In this document: in pieces, positions 1 through 6,311 of the stretch
Numbering within the stretch: position 1 is the stretch's first letter
Layout: every line of letters starts with the position of its first letter
Assembly: GCA_910584345.1 (NCBI GenBank)
Contig: CAJTZX010000087.1
Span: 1 to 6,463 of the forward strand
Origin: an uncultured Eubacterium sp.
GTDB lineage: Bacteria; Bacillota; Clostridia; Lachnospirales; Lachnospiraceae
Direction of reading: 5' to 3'
DNA: 6,463 nucleotides
The notes under the pieces: model-generated
Told to the model about the DNA's origin: nothing
Database searches by the model: none
The model's input: only the letters and a program-made list of their open reading frames with translations
Position numbers and translations under genes: made by a program

Positions 1-187
1 GTATTTTTTTGTGTCAATCTCTTGACCTATTTAAAGTATACAGGAAGCTTTCTATTTCCCAGCTCTTTTCAGAGAAACTTTCCTTAATTTGTTTTTTTTA
101 ATATTTTTTCAGATAAGCAACGTTCCTTTCTCTTTTATCTAATTTTTATCTAATTTTTTCTGTAAGATTATGCATTTTATCTTTTCG
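1..187. other. AT-rich intergenic tail after the HAAS gene
   Basis: No gene is supported here. The stretch holds runs of T and A, a tandem 11-bp repeat (133-154) and, on the minus strand, a TTGACA hexamer at 12-17 that could be the -35 box of a leftward promoter whose -10 box would lie beyond the window. I see no GC-rich hairpin followed by a T run, so the end of the padR-HAAS transcript is not defined; read-through into a gene left of the window is possible. Confidence 0.6.
133..154. repeat. Tandem 11-bp direct repeat
   Basis: Two exact head-to-tail copies of TTTTATCTAAT lie at 133-143 and 144-154, and a partial third copy begins with the following T run. A period of 11 bp puts both copies on the same face of the helix, as in binding sites of OmpR/PhoB-type regulators. 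The repeat sits 34 bases past the stop codon of the HAAS gene. The sequence is very AT-rich, so slippage is an alternative explanation and a regulatory role is only an inference. Confidence 0.5.
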
Positions 188-835
188 TTATTTAATATAA
201 AGACCAGACAATTTCATATCATCATTAAAAAACAATGTATAAGTAATTCCAATCTTTTCATATGCTGCATTTATCTGCACAACTACCCTGGTCCTGCCCT
301 GAAGTTTTTGCTCGGACATATAACATTTACCAAATTGCTGAAAATCACCCCAATCTGCACTAGCCTGTTTTTTTGCATCTTCAATCACTTGCTGTGTAAG
401 TATTTGCTGTACCCGCTCATCTGTACAAGCTTTTAATGCTTCATAATCCTCTTCATTTAACATGCGAATCACTTCTTTACTCTGTTTCTCCACAACTGCT
501 TCTGAAAACAATCCGCTGTTGCCAAATCTTACACTAAGCGGCAGAAACCATAGAGCTGCTACAATGATTCCCGCCAACATCACTGCAATTCCTGCTATTA
601 TTTTCGCAGCTAATCGATTTTTATATTTTTTATGCTCTGTTTGTGACAAATTTTGATTAAATTCTTCTGCTATTGCAATTGGCTCTCCCATCCGCAGCAT
701 TACAACATCAAATGGCACACCATTCTCCATCTCCTGGTTGATATCCGCTAGCAACTGTCTGTAAATTTCCTGACGTTTTCTTTTGGTGCATTTTACCTTT
801 TTTACAATTTGTTTTACATAAGTTTGTGATGTCAT
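188..835 (-). CDS. HAAS/DUF1700-like membrane protein with DUF3887-like outer domain
   Basis: A 215-residue single-pass membrane protein of unknown function. Residues 1-65 are a charged helical region ending in RMGEPIAIAEEF (48-59), which resembles the G-x-P-x-x-[IL]-A-x-x-[FY] signature of the HAAS/DUF1700 domain often encoded directly after PadR regulators in Firmicutes. One hydrophobic segment follows at about 77-99. The C-terminal part (about 112-215) resembles DUF3887: a helical start (EEDYEALKACTDERVQQILT) and later beta strands, probably outside the cell given the basic segment before the membrane helix. The start is firm: GGAGG lies 8 bases upstream, inside the last codons of the padR gene, with only 2 bases between the padR stop and this ATG's preceding base, so translation is probably coupled. 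A plausible role is a membrane sensor or partner of the PadR circuit, but this is inference; no enzymatic motif is visible. Confidence 0.8.
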   Translation of the reverse strand: MTSQTYVKQIVKKVKCTKRKRQEIYRQLLADINQEMENGVPFDVVMLRMGEPIAIAEEFNQNLSQTEHKKYKNRLAAKIIAGIAVMLAGIIVAALWFLPLSVRFGNSGLFSEAVVEKQSKEVIRMLNEEDYEALKACTDERVQQILTQQVIEDAKKQASADWGDFQQFGKCYMSEQKLQGRTRVVVQINAAYEKIGITYTLFFNDDMKLSGLYIK

Positions 836-838
836 TGT

Positions 839-1192
839 CTATTCCTCCATAATACGCCGAATCCCACTGCTCATCTGCAACCATAACTTTATGATTTCAT
901 TCAAAGCCTGTTTCCCCTGGTCTGTAATTTGATAATATTTCCGAGCCATTTGCTTCCCTTTGGGACTGCTCCAGCAACTCTCCACTAATCCATCATCTTC
1001 CAAACGATATAAAATCGGATACAATGTGCCCTCTTTTAAAACAAACAATTCCCCACTTTTTTCTTTTAATTCACTAATCAACTGGTAGCCATATTTCTGT
1101 TCGTTATCCAGTAGCTTTAAAACTAGCATGTCCAGTACCCCTTTTTTCATTTGTCTAATATACTTTTCATTCATATTTTTCACGTTGTTCAT
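839..1192 (-). CDS. PadR-family transcriptional repressor
   Basis: A 117-residue winged-helix regulator of the short PadR class (mostly 105-120 residues, with a single C-terminal dimerisation helix). Visible family motifs are GVLDMLVLKLL (18-28), YGYQL (34-38), the recognition-helix region EGTLYPILYRLEDDGLV (54-70), and the wing with RKYYQITDQG (84-93), followed by a long helix (94-117). Members usually repress their own operon and release DNA on binding a ligand or when a partner senses stress. The ATG at 1192 is chosen because AGGAA lies 8 bases upstream; the internal Met7 has no such site. The gene follows a near-consensus promoter with a perfect palindrome at the expected start of transcription, which argues for self-repression. 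The stop codon is followed almost at once by the HAAS gene, so the two form an operon. The ligand is unknown. Confidence 0.93.
   Translation of the reverse strand: MNNVKNMNEKYIRQMKKGVLDMLVLKLLDNEQKYGYQLISELKEKSGELFVLKEGTLYPILYRLEDDGLVESCWSSPKGKQMARKYYQITDQGKQALNEIIKLWLQMSSGIRRIMEE
844..848 (-). promoter_or_regulatory. Ribosome binding site of the HAAS gene inside padR
   Basis: The minus strand reads GGAGG here, 8 bases before the ATG of the downstream gene. These bases are also the final Met-Glu-Glu codons of padR. The arrangement suggests that ribosomes ending padR start the next gene. Confidence 0.85.
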
Positions 1193-1208
1193 ATTTTCTA
1201 TTCCTGTT

Positions 1209-1227
1209 TATTTAGTAATACTAAATA
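1209..1227. promoter_or_regulatory. Perfect palindrome, probable PadR operator
   Basis: TATTTAGTA-A-TACTAAATA is a perfect inverted repeat with 9-bp arms around one central base. It begins immediately downstream of the -10 box of the padR promoter and covers the expected transcription start (about 1222), ending about 17 bases before the padR start codon. A dimeric repressor bound here would block the promoter. That the binder is the adjacent PadR protein is inferred from position and from the habit of the family. Confidence 0.7.
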
Positions 1228-1228
1228 T

Positions 1229-1257
1229 AATATATTACTTATATTAGAAATTGTCAA
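1229..1257 (-). promoter_or_regulatory. Promoter of the padR-HAAS operon
   Basis: On the minus strand a perfect -35 box TTGACA (1257 to 1252) is followed after 17 bases by TATATT (1234 to 1229), which matches the sigma-A -10 consensus in 5 of 6 positions. Transcription should start near 1222, inside the palindrome, giving a leader of about 30 bases with AGGAA before padR. Confidence 0.8.
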
Positions 1258-1439
1258 TATATCATTTGCTATATTTTTCTTTACAATCTATTGCATAAAT
1301 TTGCAGCCTATAATTTTATTGAAATGTTTAAGATGCAGACAAATATCCAAAAAGAATGTCTGTTAAAATGATTACTCTAAAATCCAGATCTCATTGTAAA
1401 TGAAACATATTATTTAAAAGAACCATTATAAATCAATAT
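1258..1439. other. AT-rich spacer upstream of the padR promoter
   Basis: No gene or RNA is supported here. The only structure noticed is a 6-bp inverted repeat (CAGACA at 1336-1341, TGTCTG at 1357-1362) with a 15-base loop and no T run after it. Together with the hairpin (1440-1474) and the leader-like stretch up to 1566 this makes a gap of about 310 bases between the permease stop and the padR promoter. Confidence 0.5.
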
Positions 1440-1474
1440 AGGCAGGTCCTTGTATATACTGCAAAGACCTGCCT
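1440..1474 (-). terminator. GC-rich hairpin closing the ABC transporter operon
   Basis: A 9-bp inverted repeat (AGGCAGGTC at 1440-1448 and GACCTGCCT at 1466-1474) continues after one mismatch with three more pairs, leaving a short AU-rich loop. It stands out from its AT-rich surroundings and lies about 93 bases after the permease stop. The minus-strand sequence after it (TATATTGATTT) is only moderately T-rich, so it is not a classic terminator; a 3'-end stabilising structure is possible. Confidence 0.55.
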
Positions 1475-1566
1475 TAGGATTCATACTCTAATCAATCATA
1501 TACTATGTTACAAAACCGCTTTTCATAAATTTTGCACTTAACGGTGTACTATTCAAACGCAGACTT

Positions 1567-3552
1567 TTATCTGCTCACAATCCGATAATAAATTCTTGCT
1601 GTCAGGAAATAAATCATTATATACATACCCGCAAATACTAAAAAGGATATACCTGTACAAATTAAATATAACTTGGTGTTAACAAAGTTCATCAGCGCAA
1701 GCAGTTTAGATACTAGCGGAAATGCAGCAATAACATGTATACACGCCACGGCCAACGGCAAAAAAAACACCATCAATACTTGTGAACGGATAGATGCTCT
1801 TACTTCTCTGCGTTCCATTCCTACTTTCTGCATAATTAAAAAACGTTCTCTGTCGTCATACCCTTCTGAAATTTGTTTATAGTAAATAATTAGAGCCGCA
1901 GCAACCACAAACAAAGCTGATAAGAATGTGCCGATAAAAAAGAACCCTCCATACAGACTGACAAAACTTACTCGCGCTTCGGCCCTGGATTCTGTCCATG
2001 CATCCAATTTGTGTGCTTTTAACTCCTCTACAATATCATAATAAAAGCCCTTTTGCTCCTCTTCATTGGCATCACTGTCAAAACCATAAAACAAGCCGAT
2101 ACTTGCAGCTTTATCTCCATACGCTTCCTGCTGCTTTTTACAAATTTCTTCCATCTCTTCCCTATCGGGTACAATAATAAACTGCGTATCGGACATATTT
2201 GCGGCCAAATTTCCGTTTTCCATAAAATGATCCAAATTTTTTGCAATACGGTATTTTTTCCCAAACAGTTTCAGCGCTGGCTCTCCGTATTCGTTTCGGT
2301 TGGAATATATCAGAATCTCCCCTTCATTGAGCGTCTCCTGTTTCCCTTCCATCTGATTATAATCTTCAAGCGTCATAAAAAATAATACATTTAATGAATT
2401 AATATCTGTAATTGCTGCATCTCTGGTTACGGTAAACGTATCTCCGTCACGAAATGCCGAAAAATTTAAATACGTATATTGGAGTTCGTTTTTTACCGAA
2501 AAATCTTTTTCTTTCTGTAGTGTTTGGACTGTTTCTAATACTTCCTCATGCCGCTCTTTTTCCGTCTCATGTGAAGTAATCATAAACTCAGACGTATAAC
2601 GAGCGCTTAAAATATCTTCCATTCCGATAATCATAGAACTTGTTGAGGATACCATAACGAGAACCATCGTAGAAAGAATACAGATGTTTGCCAAACCTAC
2701 TGCATTCTGTTTCATCCGATAGATCATACCCGATACACTAATAAAGTGCCTTGTTTTATAATAGTATGTTTTATTTTTCCGCATTATTTTCAAAAACGCA
2801 ATGCTTCCGGCAGTAAACAACAAATATGTTCCAATAATAACCAGTATTACAGCAATAAAAAACACGAAAATCGAGGCAATTGGATCTTCTGTGGTAATCG
2901 CAAGATAATATCCGCTTCCAATACAAATAACTCCTACCAGCGTAATCAGCCATTTGGTTTTTGGTTCTTTTTCCCCTGCGCTGCTATCCCGTAATAGCTC
3001 CACCGGATTTGCAATGTGTATCTGACGAACCGCATTCAGAAATATCATTAAAAATACAACAGCTGCCAATTTTATCGTTATAAAAATTACTTCTTGTGAT
3101 ACAAAAAATCCCAGCACAACCTCAGCTCCGGCGATTTTTCCAATCAAAAGAAACATAAGCTTATCCATTGCGATGCCGAATCCTAATCCTGCTGCCAGAC
3201 TAAGTACCATTACATATAATGTTTCCCACGCCAGCACAACTGCCAAATGACGTTTTTCCATTCCAAGGATATTAAAAACAGCAAACTCTTTCTTTCTGCG
3301 TTTTATGAGAAAACTATTCGTATAAAACAGAAAAATAAATGCAAATAAAGCGACGACCACGCTGCCAAGCTGCAAAATATACGCGATCGTATCACCACCA
3401 AGCATTTGTTCTATGCCTGGATTTAAGGATAATGAAGTAAAAATGTAAAACATTGCTATCGTTAAAATACAAGTCAGAATATAAGGAAAATAAGTCTTCC
3501 CATTTTTTTTAATATTATTCTTTGCGAGTTTCGGGTAAAATATAATTTTCAT
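1567..3552 (-). CDS. bceB: BceB-type ABC transporter permease (FtsX-like domains)
   Basis: A 661-residue integral membrane protein with the length and plan of BceB/VraE/PsdB permeases. I see ten hydrophobic segments at about 21-41, 58-80, 103-126, 153-175, 201-218, 227-253, 286-308, 530-557, 590-612 and 626-651. A long hydrophilic region of about 220 residues (309-528) separates segments 7 and 8; in characterised members this outer domain recognises the peptide. FtsX-like cues include KRRKKEFAVFNILGMEKRHL (84-103) and the matching RERFLIMQKVGMERREV (568-584). With the ATPase it should release or remove cell-wall-active peptides from their lipid target and, as in known Bce systems, pass the signal to the kinase. 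The start is supported by AGGTGGTG 7 bases upstream and an ATGA overlap with the ATPase gene. The gene ends the operon. The substrate cannot be read from sequence, because the outer domain varies strongly between members. Confidence 0.93.
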   Translation of the reverse strand: MKIIFYPKLAKNNIKKNGKTYFPYILTCILTIAMFYIFTSLSLNPGIEQMLGGDTIAYILQLGSVVVALFAFIFLFYTNSFLIKRRKKEFAVFNILGMEKRHLAVVLAWETLYVMVLSLAAGLGFGIAMDKLMFLLIGKIAGAEVVLGFFVSQEVIFITIKLAAVVFLMIFLNAVRQIHIANPVELLRDSSAGEKEPKTKWLITLVGVICIGSGYYLAITTEDPIASIFVFFIAVILVIIGTYLLFTAGSIAFLKIMRKNKTYYYKTRHFISVSGMIYRMKQNAVGLANICILSTMVLVMVSSTSSMIIGMEDILSARYTSEFMITSHETEKERHEEVLETVQTLQKEKDFSVKNELQYTYLNFSAFRDGDTFTVTRDAAITDINSLNVLFFMTLEDYNQMEGKQETLNEGEILIYSNRNEYGEPALKLFGKKYRIAKNLDHFMENGNLAANMSDTQFIIVPDREEMEEICKKQQEAYGDKAASIGLFYGFDSDANEEEQKGFYYDIVEELKAHKLDAWTESRAEARVSFVSLYGGFFFIGTFLSALFVVAAALIIYYKQISEGYDDRERFLIMQKVGMERREVRASIRSQVLMVFFLPLAVACIHVIAAFPLVSKLLALMNFVNTKLYLICTGISFLVFAGMYIMIYFLTARIYYRIVSR

Positions 3553-4313
3553 ATACGTTCACCACCTGTCGCCAGTAATGTCAAAGTATCGGATATCTTT
3601 TGATACATCTGCTCATTTGTACTGTTTCCACGATAAATCTGATGAAATACCTCACCATCTTTAATAAATAATACACGCCCTGCATGACTAGCAGCTTTTG
3701 CAGAATGCGTAACCATCAGAATCGTTTGTCCTTCTGCATTGATCTCACTGAAAATTTGCAGCAAATCATTTGCAGAACGAGAATCTAACGCTCCCGTTGG
3801 CTCATCTGCAAGCACCAGCTTCGGTTTTGTTATAAGTGCGCGCGCAACTGCCGCACGCTGCTTTTGCCCACCCGAAACTTCATATGGATATTTATCAAGT
3901 ATTTCCGTAATGCTTAGTTTCTCAGCAATTGGCGCCAGCCATGCACACATTTGCGGATACGTACTCCTGCCTAATACAAGCGGTAAAAAAATATTATCCC
4001 GTAACGTAAATGTATCCAACAAATTAAAATCCTGAAATACAAATCCTAAATTGTTTCTTCGAAATGCTGTCATTTCTTTTTCTTTTAAATGAGACATGCT
4101 CTTTCCTGCCAAAAGCACCTGACCGGTTGTTGGCTTATCCAATGCAGCTAAAATATTTAGCAGAGTCGTTTTACCAGAACCGGATTCCCCCATGATCGCA
4201 ACATATTCTCCTTCTTCCACTGAGAAGGAGACATTTGATAATGCCTGTACCTGATTTTCTCCAAAACGCGTAGTATATATTTTTTTCACACATTTTGCTT
4301 CCAGTATCGCCAT
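3549..4313 (-). CDS. bceA: BceA-type ABC transporter ATP-binding protein
   Basis: A 254-residue cytoplasmic ATPase with the usual length of BceA/MacB-like proteins. All motifs are intact: Walker A GESGSGKT (42-49), Q-loop Gln94 in FVFQDFNLLD, signature VSGGQKQR (146-153), Walker B LVLADEP with catalytic Glu171, D-loop ALD (175-177) and switch His203. The FQDFNLLDTFTLRDNI stretch (93-108) is characteristic of peptide-resistance and LolD-like transporters. It powers the adjacent permease, whose ATG overlaps this stop by four bases. The start is clear: AAGGAGGT lies 7 bases before the ATG. The gene is preceded by its own promoter region with paired direct repeats, so it is expected to be induced by the regulator encoded upstream. 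The family assignment is firm; the peptide handled is unknown. Confidence 0.96.
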   Translation of the reverse strand: MAILEAKCVKKIYTTRFGENQVQALSNVSFSVEEGEYVAIMGESGSGKTTLLNILAALDKPTTGQVLLAGKSMSHLKEKEMTAFRRNNLGFVFQDFNLLDTFTLRDNIFLPLVLGRSTYPQMCAWLAPIAEKLSITEILDKYPYEVSGGQKQRAAVARALITKPKLVLADEPTGALDSRSANDLLQIFSEINAEGQTILMVTHSAKAASHAGRVLFIKDGEVFHQIYRGNSTNEQMYQKISDTLTLLATGGERI

Positions 4314-4320
4314 CGCTCTG

Positions 4321-4328
4321 ACCTCCTT
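4321..4328 (-). promoter_or_regulatory. Strong ribosome binding site of the ATPase gene
   Basis: The minus strand reads AAGGAGGT, a full match to the anti-Shine-Dalgarno sequence, 7 bases before the ATG at 4313. It is the strongest initiation site in the window, fitting a gene that must be expressed highly when induced. Confidence 0.85.
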
Positions 4329-4363
4329 GTTTCATAATAAATTTCTCGTCGTTCTCGATTCTT

Positions 4364-4390
4364 ATCATAACAGGACGGTTTATTTTGCAA
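4364..4390 (-). promoter_or_regulatory. Probable activated promoter of the ABC transporter operon
   Basis: The minus strand has TATGAT (4369 to 4364), 5 of 6 matches to a -10 box. The nearest -35-like hexamer, TTGCAA (4390 to 4385), is only 15 bases upstream, and the hexamer at 17 bases (TGTTGC) is poor. A good -10 with a poor -35 is expected where a response regulator activates transcription. The predicted start is near 4357, which places the direct repeats at about -50 and -71. The exact start is inferred. Confidence 0.5.
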
Positions 4391-4400
4391 CATCGAATCA

Positions 4401-4437
4401 GATGACATTTTCACCAGTTTATGTGACATTTTTGCAA
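4401..4437 (-). promoter_or_regulatory. Paired 21-bp-spaced direct repeats, candidate response-regulator site
   Basis: On the minus strand TTGCAAAAATGTCACA (4437 to 4422) and TGGTGAAAATGTCATC (4416 to 4401) share the 9-base core AAAATGTCA. The offset is exactly 21 bp, two helical turns, so both copies face the same way. They lie just upstream of the predicted promoter of the transporter genes, where an OmpR-family activator would bind. The first copy also contains the short palindrome ATGTCACAT. I believe the TGTCA element recalls the target sites of Bce-type regulators in Bacillus, but that comparison is from memory. Confidence 0.6.
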
Positions 4438-4463
4438 GATTGTTCATCTCAATTGAAAAAGCG

Positions 4464-5471
4464 TTACAAAATATCCATCTCTTTCCTATTCAGATCAATC
4501 GAAAAAACGGTCCCTTTTCCAACCTCAGACTCAGCCCAAATTTGATGCGATAGCTTATCCGCAGCCATACGGCAAAGGTACAATCCTAGTCCCGTAGATT
4601 TCTTATCTGATCTTCCGTTATATCCAGTAAACCCTTTTTCGAATATACGTGGCAAATCTTCGGGAGCTATCCCGATTCCTGTATCCGCAATCTGCAACAC
4701 CTTTTCTTTTGTTATGGTAATCGTTACCTCTCCCTCCTGCGTATATTTAACAGCATTAGACAAAATCTGCTCAATCATAAACAGCAACCATTTTTCATCT
4801 GTAAGTACCATCTCATTGACCGGCTCATAGCGTAGCCGAATCCGTTTTCGAACAAACTGAGACGCATATTTATGAATTGCCTCTCGAATCAGGTCATCCA
4901 ACTGATATTTTTGAAATACCAAATCAGAACTTTCACTGTCAAGACGCAGGTAACTAAGTACCATTTCTACATATTGTTCAATCCGAAATAACTGCACCAA
5001 TAATTCCCGATGTTCATTCGTATCCTCTGCCTGCAATGTCATACGCATAATAGAAATGGGTGTCTTAATCTGATGTACCCATGTCGTATAATAATCCATA
5101 TGTTCCTGACGCTCCTGTTGCCATGCGGTCTGCTTTTCATCATAATTTTTCTTCAATCTATAAATCATTTCTTGCGCATCTGCCTCTGCTAACGTACGTG
5201 GTCTTGGTAATACATCATTCATAATCTCTATATTTTTCAATATCCTCAATTGTTCCAAATGTCTTTTGCGATAATTAAAAAAGTGAGCAAACAATACAGC
5301 AATCGTTAAAAGTAAACACAAACCCGAGGCATATAATACTGCTTCAGCCTCTATATCGTATAAGTAAAAAATAATGATAAATATACTTACATAAATCATA
5401 AACATACACACACTATAGCAATGTTCCCTTATATAAGCACACAAAATATACTTCCACTTTTTACTTTCCAT
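4464..5471 (-). CDS. bceS: BceS-type intramembrane-sensing histidine kinase
   Basis: A membrane histidine kinase of 335 residues from the preferred ATG. Two transmembrane helices (about 17-38 and 45-66) are joined by only a few residues, so there is no outer sensor domain; this is the hallmark of intramembrane-sensing kinases that depend on a Bce transporter for the signal. The phospho-acceptor is His133 in TTWVHQIKTP, followed by the N-box EQILSNAVKY (234-243), the D-box DTGIGI (263-268), RIFEKGFTG (275-283) and the G-box GLGLYLC (294-300). All residues for autophosphorylation look intact. Two starts are possible: GTG at 5483 (339 residues) has no ribosome site, whereas the ATG at 5471 has AGGTG 9 bases upstream, a site that includes that GTG; I prefer the ATG. 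It follows the regulator gene and should phosphorylate that protein. No terminator separates it from the transporter promoter region. Confidence 0.93.
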   Translation of the reverse strand: MESKKWKYILCAYIREHCYSVCMFMIYVSIFIIIFYLYDIEAEAVLYASGLCLLLTIAVLFAHFFNYRKRHLEQLRILKNIEIMNDVLPRPRTLAEADAQEMIYRLKKNYDEKQTAWQQERQEHMDYYTTWVHQIKTPISIMRMTLQAEDTNEHRELLVQLFRIEQYVEMVLSYLRLDSESSDLVFQKYQLDDLIREAIHKYASQFVRKRIRLRYEPVNEMVLTDEKWLLFMIEQILSNAVKYTQEGEVTITITKEKVLQIADTGIGIAPEDLPRIFEKGFTGYNGRSDKKSTGLGLYLCRMAADKLSHQIWAESEVGKGTVFSIDLNRKEMDIL

Positions 5472-5533
5472 ATTTTCATTCACCTGTTTTCATTTTATAA
5501 AATACGATTCAATATCCCTTGAACTATTACGTT

Positions 5534-6205
5534 TTATTCTATGATATATCCGCGCCCAACACGAGTTGTTATAAAATCGTTTAATCCTGCTTTTTCCAAT
5601 TTTTTTCTCAGTCTTGTAACATTTACTGTCAGAGTATTTTCTTCTACATAAGAATCTATCTGCCACAATCTTGTCATTAAAGTATCACGGCTGACCACTT
5701 TCCCTTTATTTTCCATAAGCAGCTGTAAAATGCGAAAATCATTTTTTGTAAGTTCCATCCTTATTCCCTGATAAGTGAGTGATGCATCGTTTAAATTTAG
5801 TACTGCTCCCCGATGTTCCAATACTGGTATTTTTCCACCCATATCATATGCTCGCCGCAGAGTTGCTTGCAGCTTTGCTGTTAATACATCCAGATCTACC
5901 GGCTTTGGAATGAAATCATCTCCTCCCATATTCATTGCCATTACAATATTCATATTATCTGATGCCGAAGAAAGAAAAATTACTGGAACATTCGATATTT
6001 TACGGATTTCTGTACACCAGTAATATCCATTATAAAATGGAAGCATAATATCTATCAGAACCATATGTGGATCAAATTTAATAAACTCCGAAATAACATT
6101 TTGAAAATCTCTGGCGCACATAACGACATTGCCCCATGCTTCTATTTGCTTTTTTATTGCATTCGCCATTGCTGTATCGTCTTCAATAACCATTATTTTA
6201 TACAT
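5534..6205 (-). CDS. bceR: BceR-type OmpR-family response regulator
   Basis: A 223-residue DNA-binding response regulator. The receiver domain (about 1-118) has the acidic pocket Asp9-Asp10, the phospho-acceptor Asp52 in VLIDIMLP, the switch Ser79 in FLSSAS and Lys101 in IPKPVD. The C-terminal winged helix (about 128-223) shows LTKNDFRILQLLMENKGKVVSRDTL, a recognition region around VEENTLTVNVTRLRKKLE (187-204) and the terminal wing TTRVGRGYIIE, all typical of the BceR branch of the OmpR/PhoB family. Phosphorylated by the kinase encoded downstream, it should activate the transporter operon through the direct repeats near 4401-4437. The start is supported by GAGGTGA 3 to 9 bases upstream; the spacing is a little short but no better start exists. 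The gene sits behind its own promoter and is isolated from the tRNA genes by a terminator. Confidence 0.94.
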   Translation of the reverse strand: MYKIMVIEDDTAMANAIKKQIEAWGNVVMCARDFQNVISEFIKFDPHMVLIDIMLPFYNGYYWCTEIRKISNVPVIFLSSASDNMNIVMAMNMGGDDFIPKPVDLDVLTAKLQATLRRAYDMGGKIPVLEHRGAVLNLNDASLTYQGIRMELTKNDFRILQLLMENKGKVVSRDTLMTRLWQIDSYVEENTLTVNVTRLRKKLEKAGLNDFITTRVGRGYIIE

Positions 6206-6226
6206 ACTTCACCTCTAACATCTTTT

Positions 6227-6255
6227 ATTACACTATTTTGGATACTGTATTACAA
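6227..6255 (-). promoter_or_regulatory. Probable promoter of the regulator-kinase operon
   Basis: The minus strand has TTGTAA (6255 to 6250), 4 of 6 matches to a -35 box, then 17 bases and TGTAAT (6232 to 6227), 5 of 6 matches to a -10 box. Transcription would start near 6220, leaving a leader of about 15 bases with the ribosome site. The -35 box is embedded in a small inverted repeat, GTATT-GT-AATAC (6247-6258), that could be an operator. Confidence 0.5.
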
Positions 6256-6263
6256 TACTAGAT

Positions 6264-6291
6264 AAACAAAAAAACACTCTTTATCAGAGTG
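6264..6291 (-). terminator. Intrinsic terminator of the tRNA operon
   Basis: On the minus strand CACTCT-GATAA-AGAGTG forms a perfect 6-bp stem with a 5-base loop, followed directly by seven T residues, one G and three more T. It lies about 20 bases after the 3' end of tRNA-Lys and separates the tRNA transcript from the regulator promoter. The other strand also has a T-rich tail, so it could work both ways, but no plus-strand gene needs it. Confidence 0.9.
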
Positions 6292-6311
6292 CTTTTCTTT
6301 CTTTGCAAAAA

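Noticed and set aside
1336..1362. CAGACA/TGTCTG inverted repeat in the 1258-1439 spacer
   Set aside because: A 6-bp stem with a 15-base loop, no T run on either strand and no neighbour it would serve; expected by chance.
1151..1366. Plus-strand open frame of 71 codons over the padR promoter
   Set aside because: It overlaps padR and its promoter in antisense, has no ribosome site and reads as the Ile/Phe-rich translation expected of AT-rich DNA.
1559..1574. GCAGA/TCTGC hairpin across the permease stop codon as a terminator
   Set aside because: The stem is only 5 bp, overlaps the stop codon and has no T run after it.
2028..2385. Open frames of 78 and 110 codons inside the permease gene, on both strands
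   Set aside because: They are shadows of a well-supported permease frame, with no ribosome sites and no family resemblance.
5472..5483. GTG start adding four residues to the kinase
   Set aside because: No ribosome site precedes it, and its GTG is part of the AGGTG that serves the ATG at 5471.
5492..5503. ATTTTATAAAAT palindrome between regulator and kinase genes
   Set aside because: A 12-base A/T-only palindrome is common in this composition, has no loop or T run, and would not form a useful hairpin.
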